38,877 nucleotides of DNA from Thiorhodococcus mannitoliphagus (GTDB lineage: Bacteria > Pseudomonadota > Gammaproteobacteria > Chromatiales > Chromatiaceae), in contig NZ_JAAIJR010000049.1 of the NCBI RefSeq assembly GCF_010915725.1, positions 1 through 38,877 of the forward strand, given 5' to 3'. Under the pieces are notes generated by a model. It saw only the letters and a program-made list of their open reading frames with translations, made no database searches and had not been told where the DNA came from. This document shows positions 9,914 to 17,953 of the stretch, piece by piece. Made by a program: the position numbers and the translations under genes. Within the stretch, counting starts at the first letter, position 1, and every line of letters starts with the position of its first letter.

Positions 9914-10090
9914 TCACGCTCCAGGTCCGGCCTGTTTCAGGACATCGGTGAGCCGTTCCTCATCCCGCAGGCGTCCGCGCCGGGAGCCGAGTGCGCCTCA
10001 GCATAGCACCAGCGTCCAGTCGCCGAGCAGGTCCTGAACCAGATCGACCAGGTCATAGCGATCCTTCTCCGCATGGATCCAGCGTTGCAT
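9914..10090 (-). pseudogene. WGR-domain-like gene, broken by a nonsense codon
   Basis: Reading the minus strand from the ATG at 10090 gives MQRWIHAEKDRYDLVDLVQD, then LLGDWTLVLC, then a TGA at 9998-10000. In the same frame it continues GALGSRRGRLRDEERLTDVL to a stop at 9914. This resembles small WGR-type proteins, where the motif reads roughly W-x-x-WGxLGSRxG. The TGA sits where the motif's Trp (TGG) is expected, so a single G-to-A change explains it. The family call is from memory of the motif. Confidence 0.4.
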
Positions 10091-10192
10091 GGCGTCCGCC
10101 CACCAGGAAACGATGGTCCAATGATGGCACAGGATCGGTTGATTGCAGGCTGGACCCTTTCAGGCTGATCAAGAAGGTGGTCCTCGGCGCAC

Positions 10193-10220
10193 AAAAAAGC
10201 CCTGCCAAGGGCGGCAGGGC
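10193..10220 (-). terminator. Rho-independent terminator, minus strand
   Basis: Perfect 8-bp arms GCCCTGCC (10199-10206) and GGCAGGGC (10213-10220) enclose the loop AAGGGC. Six A residues (10193-10198) on the plus strand become a U-run after the hairpin for minus-strand transcripts. The gene it once served is not recognisable. Confidence 0.65.
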
Positions 10221-10289
10221 GAGGATGGCCGAACAGGAACTGGAGCGCGGGTCGCTGCGGTCAGCCCCTGGGCGTGGGCCGCCTCTGGG

Positions 10290-10463
10290 ATGGCGGCGTT
10301 GACTCTCCCTACCGCGATGCCGACCTTGCCGCTCATCGAGCGCTATGCCGCCTTCGCCCATCTGCTCCGGGCTTTGGAAACCCAGCATCATCGCGGCGCC
10401 GGCGGACTCTTCCGCCATGGGCTCGAAGTCGCCTTCCAGTGCAGAGCTCCTGAGATGCGATGA
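10290..10463 (+). pseudogene. Relaxase (MOBH/TraI_2-like) fragment
   Basis: The frame from 10290 to the stop at 10463 contains PLIERYAAFAHLLRALETQH followed by HRGAGGLFRHGLEVAFQC. This resembles the N-terminal part of TraI_2 (MOBH) relaxases of integrative conjugative elements, where I recall HLLPASE-x-HHHRxxGGLLxHxLEVA. After about 57 residues the reading stops, so only a scrap remains. If correct, it points to an ICE having carried or neighboured the defence island. The call rests on motif memory alone. Confidence 0.4.
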
Positions 10464-10564
10464 CGCGCACATAATTGACTGTTAATCTGCACAACTGCTC
10501 AGGTATCTGCCAGTATCTCGCTTCACCGGCAGCGAGAGACGAGATCTCCAGCTGGCTCGACTTC

Positions 10565-10679
10565 AGAAGCTGTCTGGAAATCATGGTCGAGACATTTGTA
10601 GGGGCGAATTCATTCGCCCTTGGTCCGGCGGTTGGGCGAATGAATTCGCCCCCCACACGTTTTTCCAGACCGCTTTTCA
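10565..10679. repeat. Nested inverted repeat, hairpin element upstream of sspA
   Basis: The inner arms GGGGCGAATTCATTCGCCC (10601-10619) and its exact complement (10634-10652) form a perfect 19-bp stem with a 14-base loop. Outer arms GTCTGGAAA (10572-10580) and TTTCCAGAC (10662-10670) are also perfect, with weaker pairing further out. This is a small non-coding palindromic element. It ends about 60 bp before sspA, so it may separate or influence sspA transcription. Confidence 0.75.
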
Positions 10680-10736
10680 GGAACCCCCCTGATCGGATCA
10701 GGACGAAGCCATCATTGCCGTTGGCTTCGCGCATGA

Positions 10737-11915
10737 ATGGAAACTAGATTGGACGCGAAGAGTCTGCCTCTTTATCTCGACACAGCGGCGACCACGCGGA
10801 TTGCGCCCGAGGTGCTGGCCGCCATGGTCGAGCAGCTCGAAAATCCGCGCACCTTCGCCAATCCCTCGTCCTCAGCCCATGCGCAGGGACAGGCCGCCGC
10901 AGCAGTCGTCGCGGGCGCGCGCGCTGAGGTGGCCGCGGAGTTCGGCTGCGACCCCGATGAAGTCATCTTCACCGCAGGCGCCACCGAGGCCAACAATCTC
11001 GCCCTACGCGGACTCGCGCTGGCCCATGCCGAGCAGGGTCGTCATCTCATCACCTCCCGCATCGAGCATCATGCCGTGCTCGCCTGTTGCGAGTCGCTGG
11101 AGCGCGACGGGTTCGAGGTCAGCTACCTGCCGCCCGACCGCTGGGGGCGCATCCCACCCGAAGCGGTCGAGGCGGCCATCCGGCCCGACACGCTTTTGAT
11201 CTCCCTGATGCACACCAACAACGAGACCGGCGTCCTGCAGCCGATCGAGGACGTTGCCGCATTGGCTGCCGAGCACGGCGTGCTGCTGCATGTCGACGCG
11301 GCTCAAGCGGCGGGCAAGCTCCGGATCCGGCTCGACGAGACGCCGATCGATCTCCTGTCGATCTCGGCGCACAAATTCCATGGCCCAAAGGGAATCGGCT
11401 GCCTGATCGTGCGCAACCGACGTCAACTGAGGTTGCGTCCGCTCATGTATGGCGGCGGACAAGAATTCGGACTGCGTCCTGGCACCTTGCCGACCCACCA
11501 GATCGTCGGACTCTCTGCCGCACTCACACTGGCCGCGAGCCGCCGCGGATGCGATCTTACGCATGTCGCCCAGCTCAAGCGTCACTTCATCCAGTCGCTC
11601 GCCACCCGGCTGAAGATCCAAATCCACGGCCATCCCGAGCAGGCATCGCCCTACATCCTCAATCTCAGTCTCGACGGGATCGGCAGCGACGCCTTGATCA
11701 ACCAGCTTGCTGGGGTTCTTGCCATCGCCTCCGGCTCCGCCTGCTCATCGGGCACCATCGAGCCTTCGCATGTGCTGCGCTCCATGGGGATCGAGGGAGC
11801 AGACCTCTATGGCGCGGTTCGGATCAGCTTCGACCGCGCCCATTCGCTTGAAGACATCGCGACGGCCGTGGACAACATCGTCGCGGCGGCTCGTCGCCTA
11901 CAGGAGTTGAGTTAG
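10737..11915 (+). CDS. sspA: Cysteine desulfurase, SspA/DndA-type sulfur donor
   Basis: A 392-residue PLP enzyme of the NifS/IscS class that strips sulfur from L-cysteine and holds it as a persulfide. Visible features: LYLDTAATTRI near the start, IEHHAV, HVDAAQAAGKL, the PLP lysine K213 in SAHKFHGPKGIG, and the catalytic Cys336 in GSACSSGT. Full length for the family. The ATG at 10737 is used; TTG at 10749 is a close alternative. Its stop is directly followed by the TTG start of the DUF4007 gene, so the two are co-transcribed. That neighbour and the downstream DndC-like gene make this the sulfur donor for DNA phosphorothioation rather than the housekeeping IscS; no iscU, iscR or hscA is nearby. 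The enzyme class is certain; the DNA role is inferred from context. Confidence 0.88.
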   Translation: METRLDAKSLPLYLDTAATTRIAPEVLAAMVEQLENPRTFANPSSSAHAQGQAAAAVVAGARAEVAAEFGCDPDEVIFTAGATEANNLALRGLALAHAEQGRHLITSRIEHHAVLACCESLERDGFEVSYLPPDRWGRIPPEAVEAAIRPDTLLISLMHTNNETGVLQPIEDVAALAAEHGVLLHVDAAQAAGKLRIRLDETPIDLLSISAHKFHGPKGIGCLIVRNRRQLRLRPLMYGGGQEFGLRPGTLPTHQIVGLSAALTLAASRRGCDLTHVAQLKRHFIQSLATRLKIQIHGHPEQASPYILNLSLDGIGSDALINQLAGVLAIASGSACSSGTIEPSHVLRSMGIEGADLYGAVRISFDRAHSLEDIATAVDNIVAAARRLQELS

Positions 11916-12815
11916 TTGAAGCTGAATCGCGACAAGTCCACCTTCGGCCGGCACGAAACCTTTCCGCTGCGCCATGCCTGGCTGACCAAGGGAATCGACG
12001 CGCTCCGCGAGACGCCCGATATCTTCAGCGTGCCAGAGAGTGCCATGGTCGTGCTCGGGGTTGGACGCAACATGGCGAACGCCATCCAATATTGGCTGCA
12101 AGCGAGTGGCGTCGTCGCCTTCAAGAACGGCGTCGGAGAGCCAACGGAGCTGGGCGAGGTTCTGCTCGGCGATCAGGGCGATCGGTATCTCGAAGACGAG
12201 GCGACGCTGTGGATTCTCCACTGGCTGATTGCCTCCAACGCCCAACAGGCGACCGGCTTTTACTGGTTCTTCGACCGTTTTGCCATGCCGCGTTTCGAGG
12301 ACCGAGAGGCACTCTCCGCGCTCACCGAGTTCGTCGATCAGGAGTTGAAGGCGCGTCGCTCGGCCAGCACGCTGAAATCTGACATCTCGACCCTTCTGCG
12401 GATGTACGCCCCGACCGCCGAGCGTGGCGATGATCACCTGGACTCCCCCTTGGGCGACTTGGGCCTGATCGAGGCGGAAGCGGGTCGACACTACCGCAGC
12501 CCGCGGCTCGCGCGTGCCTTCCTACCCCCGATCGCCCTGCATTTCGCGCTTGCCCAGCGCTTTCAGGCCGACCCCACGCAGCCCGCGCTGCCCATTCGTG
12601 TGCTGCTCTATGGTGGTGACGGATGGGCGGCACCTGGCTCAATCTTTCGTCTGAACGAAGAAGGACTCATGAGCACCCTCGAACAGGTCATGGAAGGCTA
12701 CCCCGAGAGCTACGAATTGCGCGATACCGCTGGCCTGCATCAGCTCTACCGTCGCGGCGCGATCGAGAGTCCGCTGGACCTACTGCGCGGCTACCATCGG
12801 AGTCAGGCGGTATGA
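11916..12815 (+). CDS. sspB: DUF4007 protein, SspB-like phosphorothioation component
   Basis: A 299-residue protein with the hallmark DUF4007 opening FGRHETFPLRHAWLTKGIDA (from residue 10) and a predicted winged-helix part (VLGVGRNMANAIQYWLQASG). ATLWILHWLIAS and TLKSDISTLLRMY follow in the middle. SspB of the SspABCD systems is reported to nick DNA so that sulfur can be placed on one strand; I assign this protein there by family and gene order. The TTG start is set by AGGAG at 11902-11906, 9 bases upstream, and by zero spacing to sspA. Its TGA overlaps the ATG of the ATPase gene (ATGA), indicating translational coupling. No nuclease motif is recognisable by eye. Confidence 0.75.
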   Translation: MKLNRDKSTFGRHETFPLRHAWLTKGIDALRETPDIFSVPESAMVVLGVGRNMANAIQYWLQASGVVAFKNGVGEPTELGEVLLGDQGDRYLEDEATLWILHWLIASNAQQATGFYWFFDRFAMPRFEDREALSALTEFVDQELKARRSASTLKSDISTLLRMYAPTAERGDDHLDSPLGDLGLIEAEAGRHYRSPRLARAFLPPIALHFALAQRFQADPTQPALPIRVLLYGGDGWAAPGSIFRLNEEGLMSTLEQVMEGYPESYELRDTAGLHQLYRRGAIESPLDLLRGYHRSQAV

Positions 12816-15800
12816 GCACCTTGGCTCGATCGATTCGGATTCGAGGCGTCTATACCCGCTCGATCAACTTGCCGCGCGATGGCGAAAATCTGGAGCTGAT
12901 CCAGTCCTATCTGCCGACCTCGCGGGCGCTGCAGGCACTCACTCAGTTCATCGAAGGCATGGAGCGGGAGACGGCCGGGCGTGCTCAGGCGCTGATTGGC
13001 CCCTATGGCTCCGGAAAGTCGGCCTTCGGTCTCTTCCTGTCCGCGCTGGTCGCCCCAGGACAATCGCGTGCGCACCAGGCCGCGCTGAGCACCTTGCGCA
13101 CCCATGCTCCAGCCCTGGCAGCGCGCCTTCAGAAGGCCTTGAGCGGATCGCGTGGCTTCCTCGTCATCCAGATCAACGGCCTACCGGACTCCGTGGTGCG
13201 CCAACTCCTGCTCGCACTCGCCGCCGCGGCCAAGAAAGCGGAACTGAACGCCAAACTGATCGACGACATCCGCGCCGCCGCCCAGCCGGGCTATCCGATG
13301 GACGATGTCCTGACGCTGATCCGTCGCGTCCAGCGTCTTTGGTCCGATGCCGGTGGCTCGGGTCTACTCATCGAGATCGACGAGCTGGGCAAATTTCTGG
13401 AGTACGAGTCCCATCATCCCCAGCATCGTGAGATCCACCTGCTGCAACTGCTGGCCGAGCAGGCCCAGGAACCAAGCGCCGCGCCCCTGCATCTGGTGGT
13501 CATGCTCCATCAGGCCTTCGAGCATTACGCCCACCGCCTTGGTAAACCGCTGCGTGAGGAATGGCAGAAGGTCCAGGGGCGCTTCGGTGCGATCGCCTTT
13601 CTGGAGCCCGCCGAGCAGGCGCTGCGCATCGTCGCCGCCGCCTTCGAGCGCGACGGTGCGCTCAGCTCCGACCTGAGCAACCAACTGGCGCAGACGACCG
13701 AAATCCTGGCCACCGAGGGTGCCTTGCCGGCGGGGCTCCTCAAGGCTCCAGCGCAAGCCCTGTTTGCGCGCTGTTATCCCCTGCACCCGCTGACGCTGCT
13801 GATCTTGCCGGTTCTCTGTCAGAAGGTCGCCCAGAACGAACGCACGCTCTTTTCCTACCTCGGCAGCCATGAGCCATTCGGATTCGGCGAGCGGCTGAGT
13901 AAGCTCCGTGCGGGCGATTGGATCGAGCCCTGGGAGCTTTATGACTACTTCATCCTCAACCAAAGCGCCGGTTTCTCTGATCCGCTCACCTACCATCGCT
14001 GGATGGAGGTCGTCACCGCCCTGGAACGCTTCGACGCCGCTCCCGAGGATGACGCGGTCAAACTCATCAAGACCGTCGGACTGTGCAACCTGATCGGCGC
14101 GCAACGCGGACTCAAGGCCAGCCAGCCGCTCCTGGCGCTGCTGTTCGGGGCCAGACTGGATGCCCTGATCGAGCGTCTCGAACGCGCCTCGATTCTCCAG
14201 TTCCGGCACTACAGTCAGGAATACCGGGTTTGGGCCGGCAGCGACTTCGATCTGCGTGCCGCGCTCCAAGAGGCCGTCGCCGAACAAATCAACCTCCCGC
14301 TCGCCGAAACCCTCAATCAGCTCTCGCCTTATAAACCGATCGTCGCGCGTCGCTCGACCATCCAAACTGGCTCGCTCAGAAGCTTCCAGCCGACATTTAT
14401 CGCCCGCGACGGCTGGCCACCCCAGGTTGAAGACGAAGGGGCCTTGCGGCTCTGGTTCTACCTTGCGGAGGAGCACGAGGAACCGAATCTCGGCGCGATC
14501 CCGAAGAAAGGGGTCGTTGCGCTCTGTCGCTTCACGGACCGACTACGCGAATCGCTCGTGGAATGGATTGCACTGCGCGAGCTGCCGAAACGGCACGCGA
14601 CCCTGCATCAGGATCCTGTCGCCCAGCGCGAGCATCGCGCCTGGCTTGCAAATGCCGAGCGCGAAACCTCGCAACTGATTCGTGCCCTGCTGGAGACACC
14701 CGGTGCACTCACCTGGTTTTGGGGTGGAGAAGAGCGCCCCGTGAGTGATCGGCGTGATCTCCAGCGCCAACTGTCGCACTGGGTGGATACCCGTTGTTAT
14801 CCGGATGCCCCCTGGATCCGCAACGAACTCATCAACCGCGATCAGCCATCGGCTAGCGCCAATACCGGACGCAAGCGCTTACTCGCCGCCATGCTCGCCG
14901 CGCCTGATCAGGCTGACCTAGGCATCGCCAAGACACCCGCCGAGAAAAGCCTCTATCTCTCGGTCCTCAAGGAGAGCGGACTGCATCGCGGAGTCGAGGG
15001 GCGTTATGCCTTCTATCCGCCGCCCGATGTCGGCCCGAGACCGGACCCATGTCGGCTGCGCCCGCTCTGGAATGCCATCACCCTGCAGCTCGGTGAAGCC
15101 GCTGGGCGGCAGGTCGGCTTGACCGAGATCTACGCCAATCTGCAGCGCCCGCCCTTCGGCGCGAAGCTCGGCCCGCTGCCGGTGCTGATCCTGGCCTATC
15201 TCCTCGCCAACCGGCGCGACGTGGCGCTCTATCAGGAAGGCGTTTTTTGCGAGACGCTGACCATCGATCAGGCCGAGTTGCTCTGTCGCCGCCCCGGACT
15301 CTTCTCACTGGAACGCTTTGCGCTCAGCGGTGTGCGGGGCGCCTTGTTCGACCGCTACATCCGCTCCGTGGTCGGTCAAGTGCGCGAGGACGCCAGCCTG
15401 CTCGACATCGCCCGCCCGCTGGTGCGCTTCATCGCGAACCTGCCCGAATACAGTCTCCATTGCACTGGCGTCAGTCCCGAGACCCAAGCCGTGCGCGTGG
15501 CCTTCAGGCAAGCCAGCAGCCCCGGCGTCCTGCTCTTCGAGGCGCTGCCCGCCGCCTGCGGCCTGCCTCCCACCGCCTTCGCCAGCGCCGCGGAGGACCA
15601 AGTCGAGCCCTTCATCCAAACCCTGGTCAAGGCGCTCCATGAACTCAAGGACGCCTATCCCTCCTTACTGGAGCGGTGGCGAGAGCAGCTCAGCCTGACC
15701 CTGCTGGATCGGGATCAGATGGGCCTGAGCGATCTGCGCGCAGCTGTGGCCGAACGCTACAGTGGTCTCGATCGCTACACCCCCGACCGCATGGGCCTAG

Positions 15801-16216
15801 GCGCCTTTGTTCGGCGTCTCTGCGATCCCGCGCAACGCACCGACGAATCCTGGCTGGAGTCGGTTGCGACCCTCATCGGAAAGGCGCCGCCGGCCAAGTG
15901 GAGGGAGGAGACGCGTCTGCAAGCTGAACTGCGGTTGCATGAGCTGGCCACTCAGATGAAGGACCTGGAACGACTGCGCCTGGCCATGCCGAACGAGTCC
16001 ATCCTCAATGGGGCGGTGTTACTGAAACGGGTAGATGCCAAACAGGGTGAGATCAGTCGCGTGATTCAGCTCACCGCCGATCAGCAACAGACCGCCGCGA
16101 GCAAGGCGGCCAGCATCGCCGAGGGCCTGGCTAATCTCGATGAAACGGTGCGGCTCGCGGTGGTCGCCGCCCTGTTCGAACAGATGTCAGGTAACGGCCA
16201 AACGGAGTCGGGTTAG
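12812..16216 (+). CDS. sspC: BrxC/PglY-like P-loop ATPase, SspC-like
   Basis: A 1134-residue ATPase. Walker A is GPYGSGKS (63-70). Walker B lies in LLIEIDELGKFLEY (about 184-197). Then come CYPLHPL (from 321) and AQNERTLFSYL (from 340), a motif set shared with the large BrxC/PglY ATPases of BREX systems. The C-terminal third is helical. Third gene of the sspABC block, it starts inside the DUF4007 stop codon (ATGA), so equal dosage is expected. By position it is the ATPase partner of SspB in phosphorothioation. The start at 12812 is preferred over upstream in-frame ATGs, which would overlap sspB by up to 190 bp. The stop TAG lies inside a palindromic repeat. Confidence 0.75.
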   Translation: MSTLARSIRIRGVYTRSINLPRDGENLELIQSYLPTSRALQALTQFIEGMERETAGRAQALIGPYGSGKSAFGLFLSALVAPGQSRAHQAALSTLRTHAPALAARLQKALSGSRGFLVIQINGLPDSVVRQLLLALAAAAKKAELNAKLIDDIRAAAQPGYPMDDVLTLIRRVQRLWSDAGGSGLLIEIDELGKFLEYESHHPQHREIHLLQLLAEQAQEPSAAPLHLVVMLHQAFEHYAHRLGKPLREEWQKVQGRFGAIAFLEPAEQALRIVAAAFERDGALSSDLSNQLAQTTEILATEGALPAGLLKAPAQALFARCYPLHPLTLLILPVLCQKVAQNERTLFSYLGSHEPFGFGERLSKLRAGDWIEPWELYDYFILNQSAGFSDPLTYHRWMEVVTALERFDAAPEDDAVKLIKTVGLCNLIGAQRGLKASQPLLALLFGARLDALIERLERASILQFRHYSQEYRVWAGSDFDLRAALQEAVAEQINLPLAETLNQLSPYKPIVARRSTIQTGSLRSFQPTFIARDGWPPQVEDEGALRLWFYLAEEHEEPNLGAIPKKGVVALCRFTDRLRESLVEWIALRELPKRHATLHQDPVAQREHRAWLANAERETSQLIRALLETPGALTWFWGGEERPVSDRRDLQRQLSHWVDTRCYPDAPWIRNELINRDQPSASANTGRKRLLAAMLAAPDQADLGIAKTPAEKSLYLSVLKESGLHRGVEGRYAFYPPPDVGPRPDPCRLRPLWNAITLQLGEAAGRQVGLTEIYANLQRPPFGAKLGPLPVLILAYLLANRRDVALYQEGVFCETLTIDQAELLCRRPGLFSLERFALSGVRGALFDRYIRSVVGQVREDASLLDIARPLVRFIANLPEYSLHCTGVSPETQAVRVAFRQASSPGVLLFEALPAACGLPPTAFASAAEDQVEPFIQTLVKALHELKDAYPSLLERWREQLSLTLLDRDQMGLSDLRAAVAERYSGLDRYTPDRMGLGAFVRRLCDPAQRTDESWLESVATLIGKAPPAKWREETRLQAELRLHELATQMKDLERLRLAMPNESILNGAVLLKRVDAKQGEISRVIQLTADQQQTAASKAASIAEGLANLDETVRLAVVAALFEQMSGNGQTESG

Positions 16217-16231
16217 CGCAGCCTAACCCGA
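16206..16231. repeat. Short copy of the GTCGGGTTAG palindromic repeat
   Basis: GTCGGGTTAG (16206-16215) and CTAACCCGAC (16222-16231) form a perfect 10-bp hairpin. This is the left half of the longer element found at 27210, 28280 and 33951. The sspC stop codon TAG (16214-16216) overlaps its left arm. Confidence 0.75.
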
Positions 16232-16333
16232 CCACGGAACCGAGCGACAAAATGACCCATCTCCATCATGTGGGCTAAAGCGGAATTGAATCATTGTATC
16301 GTCAGTGGTCATATTGAGTAGCGTAAGCATGTC

Positions 16334-16582
16334 TTGGAACGATTACTGGAACCTGGGATCCACAGGGCGGAAGTGATTGATGCCTTGCGCCGAGGAGCGA
16401 TTACTAGCACCTACCCAGATGATCGCCCGATTCCAAGCGCCCTGATCTATGACGCTCACGAGCGGCCGCTTCAGGTGGTTGTCGCGCTGGATGTCAACGC
16501 CACGACCTGCTTTATCATCACTGCATATTGTCCGGATGAAATCCATGTTGAGTCTGATATGAAAACGACGCAGCCGCGATGA
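16334..16582 (+). CDS. DUF4258 protein, toxin-like; N-terminus possibly truncated
   Basis: An 82-residue reading from a TTG. It matches the DUF4258 layout: LEPGIHRAEVIDALRRGAI, YPDDRPIPSALIY, then PLQVVVALDV and IITAYCPDE. Such proteins usually pair with YgiT-type zinc-finger proteins as toxin-antitoxin modules. The same frame is open upstream back to an ATG at 16268, with a TAG at 16319-16321. The usual N-terminal His-Ala-x-x-Arg-like motif corresponds to HVLERLLEPGI, whose His lies before the TTG. A CAG-to-TAG nonsense change may therefore have removed about 22 residues, and the gene may be inactive. It overlaps the next gene by ATGA. Confidence 0.6.
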   Translation: MERLLEPGIHRAEVIDALRRGAITSTYPDDRPIPSALIYDAHERPLQVVVALDVNATTCFIITAYCPDEIHVESDMKTTQPR

Positions 16583-16818
16583 AACCAGCATGTCCACTTT
16601 GTTGTGGCGGCGACCAGCGCCAAGGATCGACCACATTCACCGCAGACCTTGGATTTGGCGTCGTCGTCGTGCGCCATGTCCCCGCACAAATCTGTGATCA
16701 GTGCGGCGAAGAATGGCTTCACGACGATATCGCCGAGACGCTAGAGGCGATCGTTGCCGATGCTCATGCCAGACACAGCCTTGTTGACGTTCGGGAATGG
16801 CGCGACCAGGCGGCGTAG
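16579..16818 (+). CDS. YgiT-type zinc-finger antitoxin
   Basis: A 79-residue protein with two Cys pairs, CPLC (5-8) and CDQC (39-42), the zinc-binding signature of the MqsA/YgiT N-terminal domain. DDIAETLEAIVADA follows. There is no C-terminal HTH, so it belongs to the short form that pairs with DUF4258 toxins. The start is inside the stop codon of the preceding gene. The pair sits between sspC and sspD and separates the modification genes into two transcriptional blocks. Confidence 0.72.
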   Translation: MKPACPLCCGGDQRQGSTTFTADLGFGVVVVRHVPAQICDQCGEEWLHDDIAETLEAIVADAHARHSLVDVREWRDQAA

Positions 16819-17151
16819 TTCGGGTTCGCGAAGTGAAACGAGAATGCTGCCGGGCCTCGGTCATCCGTTGGACCAGTCGGCTGGACGAGCGAGAGCGAAG
16901 TCCACCGAGTCCCGCTCTGTTGTTGGTGGACTACGCTGCGCTTGTCCACCCTACAGAAGACGACTGGCCCGAAGGATGATCGACGCCTGCTGCCGCGACA
17001 AAACATGAGATAAAAGCGATCCAGACCGACACGATAGGTGACATCCACGGCAATGCAGGCAGTGTGCCGGATAGATCGCATCAGGCTTCGCTGACCCGAG
17101 CGGTACTTCGGAAATCTGCGCATCGATCGGATACGAGAAAAGAGGCATCGA
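16819..17151. other. Gene-free gap between the TA pair and sspD
   Basis: No gene is visible in 333 bp. At about 16918-16955 there is a half-copy of a GGTGGACTACGCTGCGCTTG repeat. The ribosome-binding site of sspD (AGAGG, 17141-17145) lies at the right end, 6 bases from its ATG. A promoter for the sspD-dptFGH block should lie here, but I cannot point to one. Confidence 0.5.
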
Positions 17152-17949
17152 ATGACTGAAGCAAATTCAGAACGTCCTGTTCGCCATCTCCTAGGGCTTT
17201 CCGGTGGAAAAGACAGCTCAGCACTCGCAATCTATTTGCGCGACAGGATTCCGGAAATGGAATATTTCTTCGCCGATACTGGGGCCGAATTGCCGGAAAC
17301 CCTGGAGTTTGTCGATTTGCTTGAGGATTATCTCGGTAAGCCGATTGTTCGGTTGAATGCGGGGCGTGACTTTGATTATTACCTGAAGCTACATAATAAT
17401 TTCTTACCATCGCCTCAGCAAAGGTGGTGTACGATCAATCTTAAACTGATTCCTTTTGAAAATTATGTTGGTGATGATGAGGTCATTTCATATATCGCAA
17501 TTCGTGCGGATGAGCCGTCAAGAGTGGGTTATGTGTCGACTAAACCTAATATAAAGACTCGGTTTCCGTTCAAGGAAGACGGTTTGAATAAGGACGATGT
17601 TACGCAGATTCTAGAGTCATGCGGTCTTGGTCTTCCAAAATATTATGAATGGAGAAGCCGCTCAGGTTGTTATTTTTGTTTTTTTCAACGCCAAGAAGAA
17701 TGGCTGGGCTTAAAGAAGCATCACGGGGATCTTTATGAGCTTGCGCGTCAATATGAAAAGGCTGATGAGGAAACGGGAAAAAGATATACGTGGAATCAAA
17801 GTGGTAGTTTAGATGAAATTGTATCTCGCGCGGAGAAAAAAGCGAGTCTTCCCCGAAAGCAGACGAGTAAAGTTTCTAAAAAGCTGATCGATAATTTTAG
17901 TGATGAAGATGACGATTCTGATAGTGCTTGCTTGATTTGTATGCGCTAA
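17152..17949 (+). CDS. sspD: DndC/SspD-like ATP pyrophosphatase (PAPS-reductase family)
   Basis: A 265-residue adenine-nucleotide alpha-hydrolase with the PP-loop LSGGKDSSALA (SGGKDS at 17-22) and FFADTGAELPETLEF, as in CysH/DndC proteins. Cysteines at 93 (RWCT), 157, 173 and 176 (SGCYFC) could hold the Fe-S cluster known in DndC. A further CxxC at 260-263 ends the protein after an acidic tail. Its expected role is to adenylate the DNA backbone so that sulfur from SspA can be inserted. It is noticeably AT-richer than sspABC, suggesting a different origin. Four bases separate it from the dptF-like gene. No sulfate-assimilation genes are nearby, so CysH is unlikely. Confidence 0.82.
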   Translation: MTEANSERPVRHLLGLSGGKDSSALAIYLRDRIPEMEYFFADTGAELPETLEFVDLLEDYLGKPIVRLNAGRDFDYYLKLHNNFLPSPQQRWCTINLKLIPFENYVGDDEVISYIAIRADEPSRVGYVSTKPNIKTRFPFKEDGLNKDDVTQILESCGLGLPKYYEWRSRSGCYFCFFQRQEEWLGLKKHHGDLYELARQYEKADEETGKRYTWNQSGSLDEIVSRAEKKASLPRKQTSKVSKKLIDNFSDEDDDSDSACLICMR

Positions 17950-17953
17950 GAAA

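Larger units (their letters stand above)
9803..10736. other. Gene-poor scarred region left of the defence island
   Basis: There is no intact gene in about 930 bp. The stretch contains a minus-strand WGR-like pseudogene, a minus-strand terminator, a relaxase-like plus-strand fragment and a nested inverted repeat, each listed separately. The mixture of remnants suggests repeated insertion and loss at the border of a mobile region. Confidence 0.6.

Noticed and set aside
10053-10472. Minus-strand open frame of 139 codons
   Set aside because: No recognisable domain. It runs through the terminator hairpin and opposite the relaxase-like fragment, whose motif is more convincing.
17152-17949. Assimilatory PAPS/APS reductase (CysH)
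   Set aside because: The protein has the PP-loop, but its neighbours are restriction genes. Its Cys pattern (RWCT, SGCYFC) and acidic tail fit DndC/SspD better, and no other sulfate-assimilation gene is near.
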